In this document: positions 9,444-18,190 of the stretch, in pieces
Layout of the letters: each line of letters starts with the position of its first letter
Position numbering within the stretch: position 1 is the first letter of the stretch
NCBI GenBank assembly: GCA_942491105.1
Contig: CALNZX010000002.1
Span: 186,001-250,000 of the forward strand
Direction: 5' to 3'
DNA length: 64,000 bases
DNA from: JBBEAM01 sp942491105
GTDB lineage: Bacteria; Pseudomonadota; Alphaproteobacteria; Kiloniellales; DSM-21159
The notes under the pieces: model-generated
The model's input: only the letters and a program-made list of their open reading frames with translations
What the model was told of the DNA's origin: nothing
Database searches by the model: none
Program-made: the position numbers and the translations under genes

Positions 9444-11039
9444 TTATGGGATACGGCGCAACAGCCAGGCGCCGAGCCCCGCGAGCAGAGTCAGGATGGC
9501 CACCGCCCAGGCCCCGAGATAGGCATAGGGCGGCGTCGTTGCGGCCGGCAGCGGCAGGCCGCTATCGAGCACGCCGACCTCGTTCAAGCCGAGGCGCTGC
9601 AGCACCCGGCCATAGGGGTCGACGACCGCGGAGATACCATTGTTGGCCGAGCGCAGCATCGGCAGGCCTTCCTCGACGGCCCGCAGGCGCACCGCGGCGA
9701 AGTGCTGATAGGGGCCGCTGGAATTGCCGAACCAGGCGTCATTGGTCAGGTTCAGGAACCAGCGCGGCCGCGGAGCGCCCGCCTCGACCACCTCGCCGGA
9801 GAAAATCACCTCGTAGCAGATCAGCGGGCTAACCGGCGGCAGGCCGGGCAGCGTCAGGGTCTGCGGTCCCGGCCCCGGCGTGAAGTCGAGATTTCCCGTG
9901 GTCAGCTTGGCCATGGAAACGATGCTGCGAAAGGGCACGTATTCGCCAAAGGGCACCAGATGGAACTTGTCGAAGATCGCCAGGATGTCTCCGGCGCGGT
10001 TCGCGGCGAGCAGGGAGTTGAAGACCTCAGGCTGCGCGTCGCTGCCTTGCCCGCCGCCGACGATTCTGGGCATCCCCGCGATAAACAGGCCCTCCTCGGG
10101 CGCCAGCAGCGCGGTCAAGCCGCCAAGCTTGGCGGTATCGCGCAGCAGATAGGGGATGGCCGTCTCCGGCCAGATCACATGGGTGATCGCCTCGAAGCCA
10201 GGGCCGGTGGTCAGATCGAACTGCAGCTGCATGTGCTGGTCACGCTTGCGGCCGTCCCACTTTTCCTGCTGCGGGATGCTGGCCTGCACCATGCGGAAAC
10301 GCGGACCCTCGACCATCGCGCTGCCCGGCTCCGGAGCCAGGGCAAGCCGCAGGCCGCCACCGGCGAGCAGCAGGACGATCAGCGCGTAGCTGGCGGCGAC
10401 GAAAGCCACCCGGGCGCGTGGCGCCTCTTCGCGAAATGCCAGCAAGGCCGGGGCGAGCGCGGCCAGCAGCGTGATCAGGGAAAGCCCCCAAATTCCGAGC
10501 AGCGCCGCGCCCTGCATGGGCAGCGCCGCGAAGCTCCAGACCGAACCGAGCTGATTCCAGGGGAAGCCAGACAGCACGAAGGACCGCAGCCATTCGGCGA
10601 GCAGCCAGGCAAGGGCATAGAGCAGCACCCGCGACAGCGCGCCAAGCTCGAGGCGCGGCGCCAGGATCCAGGCCAGGGTTACGGTGCCGGCATGGAAGAT
10701 CGCCAGCAGCAGCGACAGGCCGATCACCGCGATCGGCAGGAACCAGCCGAACTTGGCGAGATCGACGGTCATCGCGATGCCGACCCAGTAGAGGCCGGCA
10801 ACGAAGTAGCCCGTGGCGAAAACCAAGGTCAGAAAGAAGGCCTGCCGCGTCCGCTCGGCGCCCTCGAGCAGCCAGGCCAGCCCGCAGAAGGCTGGAATCA
10901 GCAGCGGCAGCGCATAGACCGGCGGCAGGGCCGCGGCGGCGGCCAGACCGAGCAGAGCGGTCAGGCCGTAGGCGCGCCAGCCCCGTAGACTGGCGATACC
11001 GAGAGCGAGCCGGTTCAAGCCCCGCTCGGCCACGTTCAT
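9444..11039 (-). CDS. lnt: Apolipoprotein N-acyltransferase
   Basis: Inner-membrane enzyme that adds the third acyl chain to the N-terminal Cys of lipoproteins. The 531-residue protein begins with several membrane helices (roughly residues 20-240). A periplasmic nitrilase domain follows, with the Glu-Lys-Cys triad visible as Glu in WPETAIPY (about 291), Lys in FDKFHLVPFGEY (about 358) and Cys in LICYEVIF (about 409). A last helix and LLRRIP close it. Its ATG overlaps the corC stop as ATGA, so it is translationally coupled. corC-lnt is a conserved pair. Confidence 0.97.
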   Translation of the reverse strand: MNVAERGLNRLALGIASLRGWRAYGLTALLGLAAAAALPPVYALPLLIPAFCGLAWLLEGAERTRQAFFLTLVFATGYFVAGLYWVGIAMTVDLAKFGWFLPIAVIGLSLLLAIFHAGTVTLAWILAPRLELGALSRVLLYALAWLLAEWLRSFVLSGFPWNQLGSVWSFAALPMQGAALLGIWGLSLITLLAALAPALLAFREEAPRARVAFVAASYALIVLLLAGGGLRLALAPEPGSAMVEGPRFRMVQASIPQQEKWDGRKRDQHMQLQFDLTTGPGFEAITHVIWPETAIPYLLRDTAKLGGLTALLAPEEGLFIAGMPRIVGGGQGSDAQPEVFNSLLAANRAGDILAIFDKFHLVPFGEYVPFRSIVSMAKLTTGNLDFTPGPGPQTLTLPGLPPVSPLICYEVIFSGEVVEAGAPRPRWFLNLTNDAWFGNSSGPYQHFAAVRLRAVEEGLPMLRSANNGISAVVDPYGRVLQRLGLNEVGVLDSGLPLPAATTPPYAYLGAWAVAILTLLAGLGAWLLRRIP

Positions 11040-12001
11040 GTCTTGCCCGTGCCCTCGGCCCGGGCCGTCTTCGTTTTGTCCAATCCCTTGGCCTGGCCGT
11101 CGTCCGCGCCCTGGGCCGGGGGCTGGGCCTTGCGGATACGCAGGCGCTTGATGCGCCGCGGATCGGCCTGCACCACTTCGAAAGCCAGACCGGAGGCCGG
11201 ATGCTCGATGAGCTCGCCGCGCGCCGGCACCCGCCCGGCCAGGGTGAACACCAAGCCGCCCAGGGTGTCGATATCCTCCTCGCGTTCCTCCGCGGAGAGC
11301 AACTGGCCGTAGGCGTTCTCGAACTCCTCGATCTCCATGCGGGCATCCGCCAGCATGGTGCCATCGGCGCGGATCTGCAGCTTCGGCCCCTCAGCCACGT
11401 CGTGCTCGTCCTCGATCTCTCCGACGATCTCCTCGACCAGGTCCTCGATGGTGACCAGACCGTCGACGCCGCCGAATTCATCCACGACCAGCGCCATGTG
11501 CATGCGCTTCAGACGCATCTCGAGCAGCAGATCCATGACACGGATCGAGGGCGCGGCGACGATCAGCGGCCGCAGGATCTTGCTCAGCTTGAAGCGCCGC
11601 TTGTCGCTGCTGTAGGTCAGCAGATCCTTGATGTGCACGAAGCCGCGCGCCTCGTCCAGGGTGCCGCGATAAACCGGTACGCGGCTGTGGCCGCCCTCCG
11701 CCATCAGCTTCAGCACATCGTCGTAGCCGGTCTTCTCCTCGGCCGCCACGATGTCGGCGCGCGGCACCATGACGTCGTAGGCCGTGAGATGGCGCAGCTT
11801 GAGAATATTCGACAGCATCACCCGTTCGTGGGTGCCGATCGGCGTCGCCGCCTCCTCCTCGCCCTCGGACTCCTCGATTTCCTCGATGATCTCCTCGATG
11901 GTGTCGCGCAGCTTGGAGTCGCCGTTGCGCGGCTTGATCAAGCCGCGCAGCCAGGCCCAGAGCCCGGTACCCTGCGTGGAGCTGTCGGAAGCCTGGCTCA
12001 T
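11036..12001 (-). CDS. corC: CorC/HlyC family protein with tandem CBS domains
   Basis: The 321-residue protein has an N-terminal acidic stretch (EEIIEEIEESEGEEE). Two CBS domains follow (LTAYDVMVPRADIVAAEE and later DEFGGVDGLVTIEDLVEEI) and then a C-terminal CorC_HlyC domain (DIDTLGGLVFTLAGRVP). Homologues are linked to magnesium and cobalt efflux or to membrane quality control; the exact role here is unknown. It has no transmembrane domain. The start at 12001 overlaps the ybeY stop as ATGA. It belongs to the miaB-phoH-ybeY-corC-lnt operon. Confidence 0.93.
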   Translation of the reverse strand: MSQASDSSTQGTGLWAWLRGLIKPRNGDSKLRDTIEEIIEEIEESEGEEEAATPIGTHERVMLSNILKLRHLTAYDVMVPRADIVAAEEKTGYDDVLKLMAEGGHSRVPVYRGTLDEARGFVHIKDLLTYSSDKRRFKLSKILRPLIVAAPSIRVMDLLLEMRLKRMHMALVVDEFGGVDGLVTIEDLVEEIVGEIEDEHDVAEGPKLQIRADGTMLADARMEIEEFENAYGQLLSAEEREEDIDTLGGLVFTLAGRVPARGELIEHPASGLAFEVVQADPRRIKRLRIRKAQPPAQGADDGQAKGLDKTKTARAEGTGKT

Positions 12002-12549
12002 GCGCCCGCTGCCTCCTTCCGCTCGTCGGCCGCGGCCAGGTAGGGATCGGCGATGCCGAGCCCGGCAAGGATGCGAACCTCGAGCGCTTCCATGCGCTCC
12101 GCTTCGGCCTCGGTTTCGTGATCGTGGCCCAGCAGATGCAGCACGCCATGAACCACCAGATGAGCGAGATGATCTGCGAGGCTCTTGTCCTGCGCCTGGG
12201 CTTCGCGCAGGCAGACCCCATAGGCGAGCACGACGTCGCCGAGCTGCCGGGGCTGGTCTGCAGCATCCGGCGCCTCCCCCGGGAAGGACAGCACGTTGGT
12301 CGGGCCGTCCTTGCCACGATAGGCCTTGTTGAGAATTTGCAGCTCGGCGTCGTCGCTCAGAGCCAGGGACAGCTCGCCGCCGTCGAACGGCGCCGTGGCG
12401 GCGGCGGCGAGCGCGGCCCGCGCGGCGCGGCGCGCCAGGGCCTCGCTTTCCGGCAGACTGGCCGCCCACTCGGGGCTCCGCAGGGCACAGTCGATGGATA
12501 TGGAGTCCAACGCCGTCCCCGCGCCTGGACTTCGCGCGTCCGCGGTCAC
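11998..12549 (-). CDS. ybeY: Endoribonuclease/rRNA maturation factor YbeY
   Basis: YbeY is a zinc-dependent RNase involved in 16S rRNA 3'-end maturation and ribosome quality control. The 183-residue protein has the family segment YRGKDGPTNVLSFP and the zinc-binding HGVLHLLGHDH motif with its three histidines near residue 137. It lies 10 bases after phoH and overlaps corC by four bases. The ybeY-phoH pairing is strongly conserved. Confidence 0.96.
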   Translation of the reverse strand: MTADARSPGAGTALDSISIDCALRSPEWAASLPESEALARRAARAALAAAATAPFDGGELSLALSDDAELQILNKAYRGKDGPTNVLSFPGEAPDAADQPRQLGDVVLAYGVCLREAQAQDKSLADHLAHLVVHGVLHLLGHDHETEAEAERMEALEVRILAGLGIADPYLAAADERKEAAGA

Positions 12550-12559
12550 GATAGCGTCC

Positions 12560-13603
12560 TCATGGCCTTCTCGGCTCCTCGCCCTCGAACATGTCCAGGT
12601 CGTCGCCGAGGGATTTGCTGTGCCGGTCGTAGGCCTGGACGATCCGGGTCACCATGCTGTGGCGCACCACGTCGGCGTCGGTGAACTGGATGAAGGAGAC
12701 GTCGTTCATATTGGCCAGGACATTCACGGCGTCGCGCAGGCCGGAAGGCGTGCGCGGCGGCAGATCGACCTGGCTGAGATCGCCGGTGATCGCCATGCGG
12801 CTGTTCTCGCCGAGGCGGGTCAGGAACATCTTCATCTGCACCGGCGTGGTGTTCTGCGCCTCGTCGAGGATAACGAAGGAGTTGGCCAGGGTGCGCCCGC
12901 GCATGAAGGCGAGCGGCGCGATCTCGATCTCTCCGGTTTCCATCCGCCGGTTGACCTGGTCGCCCGGCAGCATGTCGTGCAGGGCGTCGTAGAGCGGCCG
13001 CAGATAGGGGTCGACCTTGTCCTTGAGATCGCCGGGCAGGAAGCCGAGGCGCTCGCCCGCCTCGACGGCCGGGCGCGACAGGATGATCCGCTCGACCTTT
13101 CCGGCCACCAGCATGGTCACCGCCGTGGCGACGGCGAGGTAGGTCTTGCCGGTCCCCGCCGGGCCGATGCCAAAGACCAGCTCGCGGGTCAGCAGGGACT
13201 TGATGAAAGCCGCCTGGCGCGGCGAGCGCGGCGTGATCTTGCGCTTGCGGGTCACCAGGGTCAGGTCGTCGGTATGGATCGCCGAGGAGCCGGGCCCGGC
13301 CTCCTCGCTCTCGCCGCCACGGCCGAGCCGGACCACGGCATCGACCTCGGCGTCGTCGACCGCCATGCCCTTCTGCAGCCGCGTATAGAGTGCGGAGAGG
13401 GCACCGGCGGCATCGTCGACGGAGTCCCGCGCGCCGGTGATCGCGACCTGGTTGCCGCGCGAGGCCAGGGATACGCCAAGGTGACGCTCCAGCCGGGCCA
13501 GATTCTGGTCGTGCTCCCCAAAGAGCATTGGCAGCAGCGAGTTGTCGTCGAATTCAATGAATGTGGTCGCTCCCTGCTCGGAGCGTCTAGGTGCCGAACT
13601 CAA
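12560..13603 (-). CDS. ybeZ: PhoH-like ATPase (YbeZ)
   Basis: Cytoplasmic P-loop ATPase, the usual partner of YbeY in RNA metabolism. The 347-residue protein has an N-terminal KH-like region. Walker A GIGPAGTGKT lies at about residues 145-154, and Walker B is FVILDEAQN. A sensor-like AITGDLSQVDLP follows. The start is TTG at 13603, overlapping the miaB stop as TTGA. GAGG-type sequence lies upstream, and the first ATG in frame would remove conserved residues. Despite the name, PhoH homologues in this gene order need not be phosphate-regulated. Confidence 0.94.
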   Translation of the reverse strand: MSSAPRRSEQGATTFIEFDDNSLLPMLFGEHDQNLARLERHLGVSLASRGNQVAITGARDSVDDAAGALSALYTRLQKGMAVDDAEVDAVVRLGRGGESEEAGPGSSAIHTDDLTLVTRKRKITPRSPRQAAFIKSLLTRELVFGIGPAGTGKTYLAVATAVTMLVAGKVERIILSRPAVEAGERLGFLPGDLKDKVDPYLRPLYDALHDMLPGDQVNRRMETGEIEIAPLAFMRGRTLANSFVILDEAQNTTPVQMKMFLTRLGENSRMAITGDLSQVDLPPRTPSGLRDAVNVLANMNDVSFIQFTDADVVRHSMVTRIVQAYDRHSKSLGDDLDMFEGEEPRRP

Positions 13604-14994
13604 GCGCTCGCCCTCTCCTCGCTATAGCGCGGCATCTCCGCCGCGTCGATCGCCACCCGCCCGGTCAGGCTGTTGGCGTGCGCGCCCAGAATCTCGACCT
13701 CGACCAGCTTGCCGAGCAGGCGCTCCGGCGCCTCGACCACCACCGCCTGCATCGCCGGGCTGCGGCCGGCAAGCTGTCCCGGGCGCTTGCCGCGCCGCTC
13801 CATCAGCACCGGCAGCCGCTGTCCGACGCTGGCTTGATTGAAGGCGAGCTGCTGCGCGTTGAGCAGCTCCTGCAGCTGCGCCAGCCGCTCCGACTTGACC
13901 TCTTCGGGAACCTGTTGGGCCGCGCCGGCGGCCGGTGTCCCGGGCCGCGGGGAGTACTTGAAGGAATAGGCCTGGGCGAAGCCTACCTCGGTGACCAGCC
14001 GCAGGGTATCCGCGAAGTCGATGTCGCGCTCCCCAGGAAAGCCGGTGATGAAGTCCGAGGACAGCGCGATGTCCGGGCGCGTGGCGCGCAGACGCTCGAT
14101 CACCTTGAAATAGTCCTCGGCGCTGTGCTTGCGGTTCATTGCCTCGAGAATCCGGTCGGAACCGGACTGCACGGGAAGATGCAGGAAGGGCATGACCTTG
14201 GGCTCGGCATGGGCGGCGATCAATTCGTCGTCCATGTCGCGCGGATGGGAGGTGGTGTAGCGCAGCCGCTCCAGCCCCTCGATCTCGGCAAGGCGGCGCA
14301 GCAGGCGGCCAAGGCCCCAGGTTTTCCCGTCGAGCCCGTCGCCGTGGTAGGCATTGACGTTCTGGCCGAGCAGGGTGATCTCCACGGCGCCCTGGGCCAC
14401 CATGCCTTGCGCCTCGGCGATCACCTCGGCGGCCGAGCGCGAAAACTCGGCGCCGCGGGTATAGGGCACCACGCAGAAACTGCAGAACTTGTCGCAGCCC
14501 TCCTGTACCGACAGAAAGGCCGCCGGGCCCTGGGACAGGTGCTCCTCGGGCAGGGCATCGAATTTCGAGTCCGCGGGGAAGTCGGTATCGACGATCCCGC
14601 GCGCGCCGCCGCCGGACTCCGCGCCATCGAGCACGCGGGCGACCAGCTCCGGCAGGCGGTGGTAGGTTTGCGGCCCGAACACCAGATCGACCTGCGGCGC
14701 GCGGCGCAGGATTTCCTCGCCCTCGGCCTGCGCGACGCAGCCGGCGACCGCCAGCAGCATGCGCCCGCCATCCTCGGCGCGGGCCTGCTGCAGCTTGCGC
14801 AGGCGGCCGAGCTCGGAATAGACCTTCTCGCTGGCCTTTTCTCGGATGTGGCAGGTGTTGAGGATCACAAGGTCGGCGTCTTCCACGGACGGCGACTGGG
14901 CATAGCCGAGCGGCGCCAGGACATCGGCCATGCGCGCCGAGTCGTAGACGTTCATCTGACAACCGTAGGTCTTGATGAAAAGCTTTTTAGGCAA
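13600..14994 (-). CDS. miaB: tRNA-2-methylthio-N6-dimethylallyladenosine synthase MiaB
   Basis: Radical-SAM methylthiotransferase that adds the ms2 group to i6A37 of tRNAs. The 464-residue protein has an N-terminal UPF0004 domain with auxiliary-cluster cysteines at about 12, 48 and 86. The radical-SAM CxxxCxxC motif is at 167, 171 and 174 (EGCDKFCSFCVVPYTRG), and a TRAM domain ends it. The start is TTG at 14994, with GGAG five bases upstream. Its stop overlaps the phoH start. A candidate small ORF with a signal-peptide-like sequence overlaps its first codons. Confidence 0.97.
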   Translation of the reverse strand: MPKKLFIKTYGCQMNVYDSARMADVLAPLGYAQSPSVEDADLVILNTCHIREKASEKVYSELGRLRKLQQARAEDGGRMLLAVAGCVAQAEGEEILRRAPQVDLVFGPQTYHRLPELVARVLDGAESGGGARGIVDTDFPADSKFDALPEEHLSQGPAAFLSVQEGCDKFCSFCVVPYTRGAEFSRSAAEVIAEAQGMVAQGAVEITLLGQNVNAYHGDGLDGKTWGLGRLLRRLAEIEGLERLRYTTSHPRDMDDELIAAHAEPKVMPFLHLPVQSGSDRILEAMNRKHSAEDYFKVIERLRATRPDIALSSDFITGFPGERDIDFADTLRLVTEVGFAQAYSFKYSPRPGTPAAGAAQQVPEEVKSERLAQLQELLNAQQLAFNQASVGQRLPVLMERRGKRPGQLAGRSPAMQAVVVEAPERLLGKLVEVEILGAHANSLTGRVAIDAAEMPRYSEERASA

Positions 14995-15094
14995 GACGGC
15001 TCCGCTGGCCAGGTTCCGCTAACGCCGGTGCTGTAAACGCCGGAGAAAAGACGATCAGGGCGGCGATAAATCGCGCCAAGCGGCCCCGAGTCAA
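14987..15094 (-). CDS. Candidate 35-residue secreted peptide overlapping miaB
   Basis: A TTG at 15094 preceded by a purine-rich AGGGG/GGGAGG stretch opens a 35-codon frame. It encodes a basic start (MTRGRLAR), a hydrophobic stretch (FIAALIVFSPAFTAPALA) and a plausible AxA signal-peptidase site, then only EPGQRSRLA before a TAA that overlaps the first codons of miaB by eight bases. The shape is that of a signal peptide with almost no mature part. It could be a coupled leader ORF, the remnant of a lost gene, or chance in GC-rich DNA. Confidence 0.3.
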   Translation of the reverse strand: MTRGRLARFIAALIVFSPAFTAPALAEPGQRSRLA

Positions 15095-15313
15095 GGCCCC
15101 TTGCCTCCCGGCCGGGCAATCGCCCCTCTGCCGCGCGCCCCATGTCTGGCGCTGCCTGCGCTTGGCCGGGCCCCAAGGCCGCGGCTGAGATACACTGGTC
15201 AAGGCCTCGGCCCTGTCCTTTCCTGCCGTCGAATGGCGAGGCTTGCAGTTTAGCACTTCTTCGCCAAAACTGAACAACTCTGCGCGTCTGTCCAGGGTGA
15301 ATTCATCGCTGCG
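14995..15313. other. 319-base gap between olsA and miaB
   Basis: The gap between olsA and miaB should contain the miaB operon promoter on the minus strand. A TAAACT-like -10 element is visible near 15247-15252, but no -35 at good spacing was found. The part next to miaB holds the candidate small ORF. I see no tRNA, repeat or T-rich terminator in it. Confidence 0.5.
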
Positions 15314-16273
15314 TCACGGGCTCTCGCTGCCGGAGGAGTCGGCATCGCTGGCGGGGGACGGCCTGTTTTGCGCGCGCGCCGCGATCTGCCGCCGCGAGCG
15401 GCCGACCAAGGCCGCCGAGATTCCCTGGCTGACTTCCTTGAAGCAATGCTCGGCCAGCGCCTTGCGGCTGCCGAATTCGTCGACCGTCACCGGCGGATGA
15501 AACTCGACCACGACGGTCAGCCGGCCCAAGCCCATGGCCTGCCACATATGGCTGGCCAGCTCCATGTCGCCATACCAGGCGAAGAAGGGGCGCAGATAGC
15601 GGCCCATGGGAAATCCGTCGAGCAGGGTATAGGCGACCGAGACCGGCTGTACCGTCAGCGCCGCGCCATGGGGGCGGCGCTCGGCGACGGAGAACAGGGC
15701 GCTACGGAAGGGCAGCGCCCGATTGCCGTCGCCGCTGGTGCCTTCGGGGAACAGGATCAGGTCGTCGCCGGCTTCCAGGCGCTTGCTCATCTCATCGCGC
15801 CCGGCGGCCGCGCGCTGGGGCCGCCGCTCGACGAAGATCGAGCGCTGCAGCTTCGCCAGCTGGCCAAACAGCGGCCAACCGGCCACCTCCGACTTGGCGA
15901 CGAAACTGCCCTGAATCAGCGAGCCGAGCACCATGATGTCGAGATAGGACACATGATTGGCGACATAGAGCGTGGGGTGGGTGCGTGACTGCCGGCCGCG
16001 CCGTACGACGCGTACGCCGAGCAAGCGGCGGCAGCGGCGGTGGTACCAATAGGGCAGGCGCTTGGCCAGCGGCAGACCCAGCAGCAGGCTAACGGTCTGA
16101 ACCGGCATCAACAACAGGGTAAAGCCAAGATATAGCGTCAAGCGGGAGAAGGCCATCACCGGCGAGCCGATTTCTCCGCTTTGCCGGCTGTTCGGGCTGC
16201 GGCCTTCAGCGGCCTTGGGGTCGCCGCGCTGGGTGTTTTTCCCCGCCGCCTTGACGATGTCAGCGTCAGCCAT
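15314..16273 (-). CDS. olsA: Lyso-ornithine lipid O-acyltransferase (PlsC family)
   Basis: A 319-residue membrane-associated acyltransferase with a hydrophobic segment (about 42-70). The PlsC catalytic block is N-HVSYLD (His107, Asp112), followed by FVERR and the substrate-binding FPEGTSGDG. Alone it would be called a 1-acyl-glycerol-3-phosphate acyltransferase. Because its start overlaps the end of an olsB homologue by eight bases, OlsA, which adds the second acyl chain of ornithine lipid, is the better reading. The roughly 40-residue polar N-terminus is longer than usual, and an internal ATG at codon 40 is an alternative start. Confidence 0.85.
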   Translation of the reverse strand: MADADIVKAAGKNTQRGDPKAAEGRSPNSRQSGEIGSPVMAFSRLTLYLGFTLLLMPVQTVSLLLGLPLAKRLPYWYHRRCRRLLGVRVVRRGRQSRTHPTLYVANHVSYLDIMVLGSLIQGSFVAKSEVAGWPLFGQLAKLQRSIFVERRPQRAAAGRDEMSKRLEAGDDLILFPEGTSGDGNRALPFRSALFSVAERRPHGAALTVQPVSVAYTLLDGFPMGRYLRPFFAWYGDMELASHMWQAMGLGRLTVVVEFHPPVTVDEFGSRKALAEHCFKEVSQGISAALVGRSRRQIAARAQNRPSPASDADSSGSESP

Positions 16274-17117
16274 CGCCGCCGCCGCCCTCCTTCGCCTTCG
16301 CCTGGTCTTCGCGGGTGTAGTGCTTGCGGTAGCGGTCGCTCGCCCAGTCGGTCTTGAGAATCAGGCAGACGTCGGTGGTGCCGAAATCCTCGTCGACCAC
16401 GGCGCCGTCGCCGACGAAGCCGCCCAGGCGCAGATAGCCCTTGAGCAGAGGCGGCAGGGTCTTCAGGGCGACCTTCTTGTCGAGGCCCTCGGCGGGCAGG
16501 CGGTTCATGTCCACGTAGAGTTCGTCGCGCGCCCGGACCCGCAGATCCTCGGGCGCCAGATGGTTATGATAGAGGTAGGACAGCGGGATCGCGAGATCGT
16601 CCGGCTTTACGCTCGGCAGGCTGGCGCAACCGAACAGAAAAACCACGTCGTAGTGAAAGACGTAGGCGCTGATACCCTTCCACAAGAGCTGAATGGTCGC
16701 CCCGTCGCGGTAGTCGGCATCGATGCAGGAGCGGCCAACTTCGAGCAGCTCGCCTTCGACGGCCTCCAGCTTCGCGATGTCGTATTCTCCGGCGGTATAG
16801 AAACCGCCAGCCGCGCGCGCCTGGGCGCGCCGCATGAAGCGGTACGTGCCGACGACACCCCCGGCGTCGCCCTCCGCCCCGTCGCAGCGGTCCAGATCGA
16901 ACACCAGCAGATGCTCGCAGTGCGCGTCGTAGGCATCGAATTCGCGCCCCGCGGCCCGGCGCTCCTCGGTCGCCTTGGCCGCCATCTCCTCGACGAAGAT
17001 CCGGTAGCGAAGCCGCTGAGAAGCCTCGATCTCCCCGACATTCTCGGCAAGGCGGATTAACAGATTGCGGCCGCGCACCTCGACCGGTTTGGTTTCCTCG
17101 TCTTGCACTAGAACCAT
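16266..17117 (-). CDS. olsB: L-ornithine N-alpha-acyltransferase (OlsB)
   Basis: OlsB makes lyso-ornithine lipid from ornithine and 3-hydroxyacyl-ACP. The 283-residue protein has the GNAT-like hemolysin-family pattern: LRYRIFVEEM near residue 40, EFDAYDAHCEHLLVFD, VVGTYRFM, then ELLEVGRSCIDADYRDG and LRLGGFVGDGAVVDEDFGTTDV. It is followed by olsA with an eight-base overlap, giving a complete olsBA pair for phosphorus-free membrane lipids. In several alphaproteobacteria olsB responds to phosphate starvation. Here the upstream 53 bases carry TGTCA-like words, but with the wrong spacing for a Pho box. Confidence 0.9.
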   Translation of the reverse strand: MVLVQDEETKPVEVRGRNLLIRLAENVGEIEASQRLRYRIFVEEMAAKATEERRAAGREFDAYDAHCEHLLVFDLDRCDGAEGDAGGVVGTYRFMRRAQARAAGGFYTAGEYDIAKLEAVEGELLEVGRSCIDADYRDGATIQLLWKGISAYVFHYDVVFLFGCASLPSVKPDDLAIPLSYLYHNHLAPEDLRVRARDELYVDMNRLPAEGLDKKVALKTLPPLLKGYLRLGGFVGDGAVVDEDFGTTDVCLILKTDWASDRYRKHYTREDQAKAKEGGGGDG

Positions 17118-17170
17118 GTCAGCACTGTCACCTGTCCCGCTTGCTGGCCGCCTGCGCGATTGCGGCGCGG

Positions 17171-17593
17171 CTATTTCTTGGATTTGGCGTCGAGACGTAT
17201 CCCGTACAACTCAAGCCGATGATCGACCAGCCTGTAGCCAAGTTTCTTCGCGATCTTTTCTTGCAACTGCTCGATTTCTTCACTGAAGAACTCGACGACT
17301 TCACCGGAGTTTACATCGATCAAGTGATCGTGGTGGTCCTGCGGCGCCTCTTCGTAACGGGCCCTGCCATCGCCAAAATCGTGGCGTTCGAGAATATTCG
17401 CCTCTTCAAACAGCTTGACGGTGCGATAGACCGTGGCGATCGAAATTTTCGGATCGATGGCCACCGCCCGCTGATAGAGCTGTTCGACATCGGGATGGTC
17501 GACCGCCTCCGACAATACCCGCGCGATAACCCGACGCTGGTCGGTCATCTTCAGCCCTTTTTCCTGGCATAGCTTTCCAAGCCTGTCGGGCAT
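17171..17593 (-). CDS. fur: Fur family transcriptional regulator (alphaproteobacterial Fur/Mur type)
   Basis: A metal-responsive repressor. The 140-residue reading starts at an ATG (17593) with AGGAG five bases upstream. The winged-helix recognition region includes ISIATVYRTVKLFEEANIL. Metal-site residues include the HHDH cluster (87-90) and His125. The CxxC that usually follows HHDHLI is absent (Asp-Val-Asn-Ser instead), and the only Cys is residue 10. This loss of the structural-zinc cysteines is typical of alphaproteobacterial Fur, several of which sense manganese (Mur). So the metal cannot be stated from sequence. olsB follows by 53 bases. Confidence 0.92.
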   Translation of the reverse strand: MPDRLGKLCQEKGLKMTDQRRVIARVLSEAVDHPDVEQLYQRAVAIDPKISIATVYRTVKLFEEANILERHDFGDGRARYEEAPQDHHDHLIDVNSGEVVEFFSEEIEQLQEKIAKKLGYRLVDHRLELYGIRLDAKSKK

Positions 17594-17670
17594 CTCAACT
17601 CCTATGCGCCGTGTAACGATCGAGCCAACTATAGCCGATCTGGGAAGCCAAGCCCACACCGCCAAGCGAT

Positions 17671-17694
17671 CCGCGCCAGGCCGGCTTGGCGCGG
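17671..17694 (-). other. GC-rich hairpin between mucR and fur
   Basis: Eight-base perfect arms (17671-17678 and 17687-17694) enclose an eight-base loop in the 137-base gap after mucR. There is no T-run, so it would be an inefficient terminator at best. A TATAGT-like -10 for fur lies nearer the fur start, without a convincing -35. Confidence 0.35.
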
Positions 17695-17730
17695 CGGGAA
17701 AGCCGGCTGCGGGAAGGGGCGGAGGCCGCG

Positions 17731-18141
17731 TCAGCCGCGGCGTGCGCGGGTGCCAAGCCCGATCTGCTTGGCCAGGCGGCTGCGCTGCTTGGCATAGTTC
17801 GGCGCCACCATGGGATAGTCGGCCGGCAAGCCCCACTTCTCCCGGTATTCTTCGGGAGTCATGTTGTAGGCGGTCTTCAGATGCCGTTTCAGCATCTTCA
17901 GCTTCTTGCCGTCCTCAAGACAGATGATGTGATCCGGCGCGACCGATTTCTTGACCGCGACGGCGGGAACGGGGCGCTCTTCGGCCTTGGGCGCGGCGCC
18001 GCCGACACCCGCAAGGGTATTGTAGACATCGCGAATCAAGGTCGACAAATCGGCAACGGGGACCGAGTTATTGGAAACGTGCGCGGCCACGATATTTGAT
18101 GTGAGCGACAAGAGTTCGCTGGGCTTAGGTTCTTCGGCCAT
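17731..18141 (-). CDS. mucR: MucR/Ros family transcriptional regulator
   Basis: A 136-residue DNA-binding protein of the Ros/MucR family, which regulates exopolysaccharide, motility and cell-cycle genes in alphaproteobacteria by binding AT-rich DNA. The zinc-finger region reads IICLEDGKKLKMLKRHL followed by NMTPEEYREKWGLPADYPMVAPNYAK. Visible ligands are Cys74, Asp77 and His87. The fourth ligand position is not obvious, because the residues after RHLKT are Ala-Tyr. The upstream region is unusually AT-rich, with a promoter and a perfect palindrome that could serve autoregulation. Confidence 0.95.
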   Translation of the reverse strand: MAEEPKPSELLSLTSNIVAAHVSNNSVPVADLSTLIRDVYNTLAGVGGAAPKAEERPVPAVAVKKSVAPDHIICLEDGKKLKMLKRHLKTAYNMTPEEYREKWGLPADYPMVAPNYAKQRSRLAKQIGLGTRARRG

Positions 18142-18190
18142 ATTTGATGAATTCCCCGCTAATCACCGATGTATCTCGACTGAAAAAAAC

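Noticed and set aside
17117..17140. Pho box before olsB
   Set aside because: Three TGTC(A) words occur close together, but their spacing is 9 and 7 bases, not the 11-base period needed for PhoB, and they lie at the start codon.
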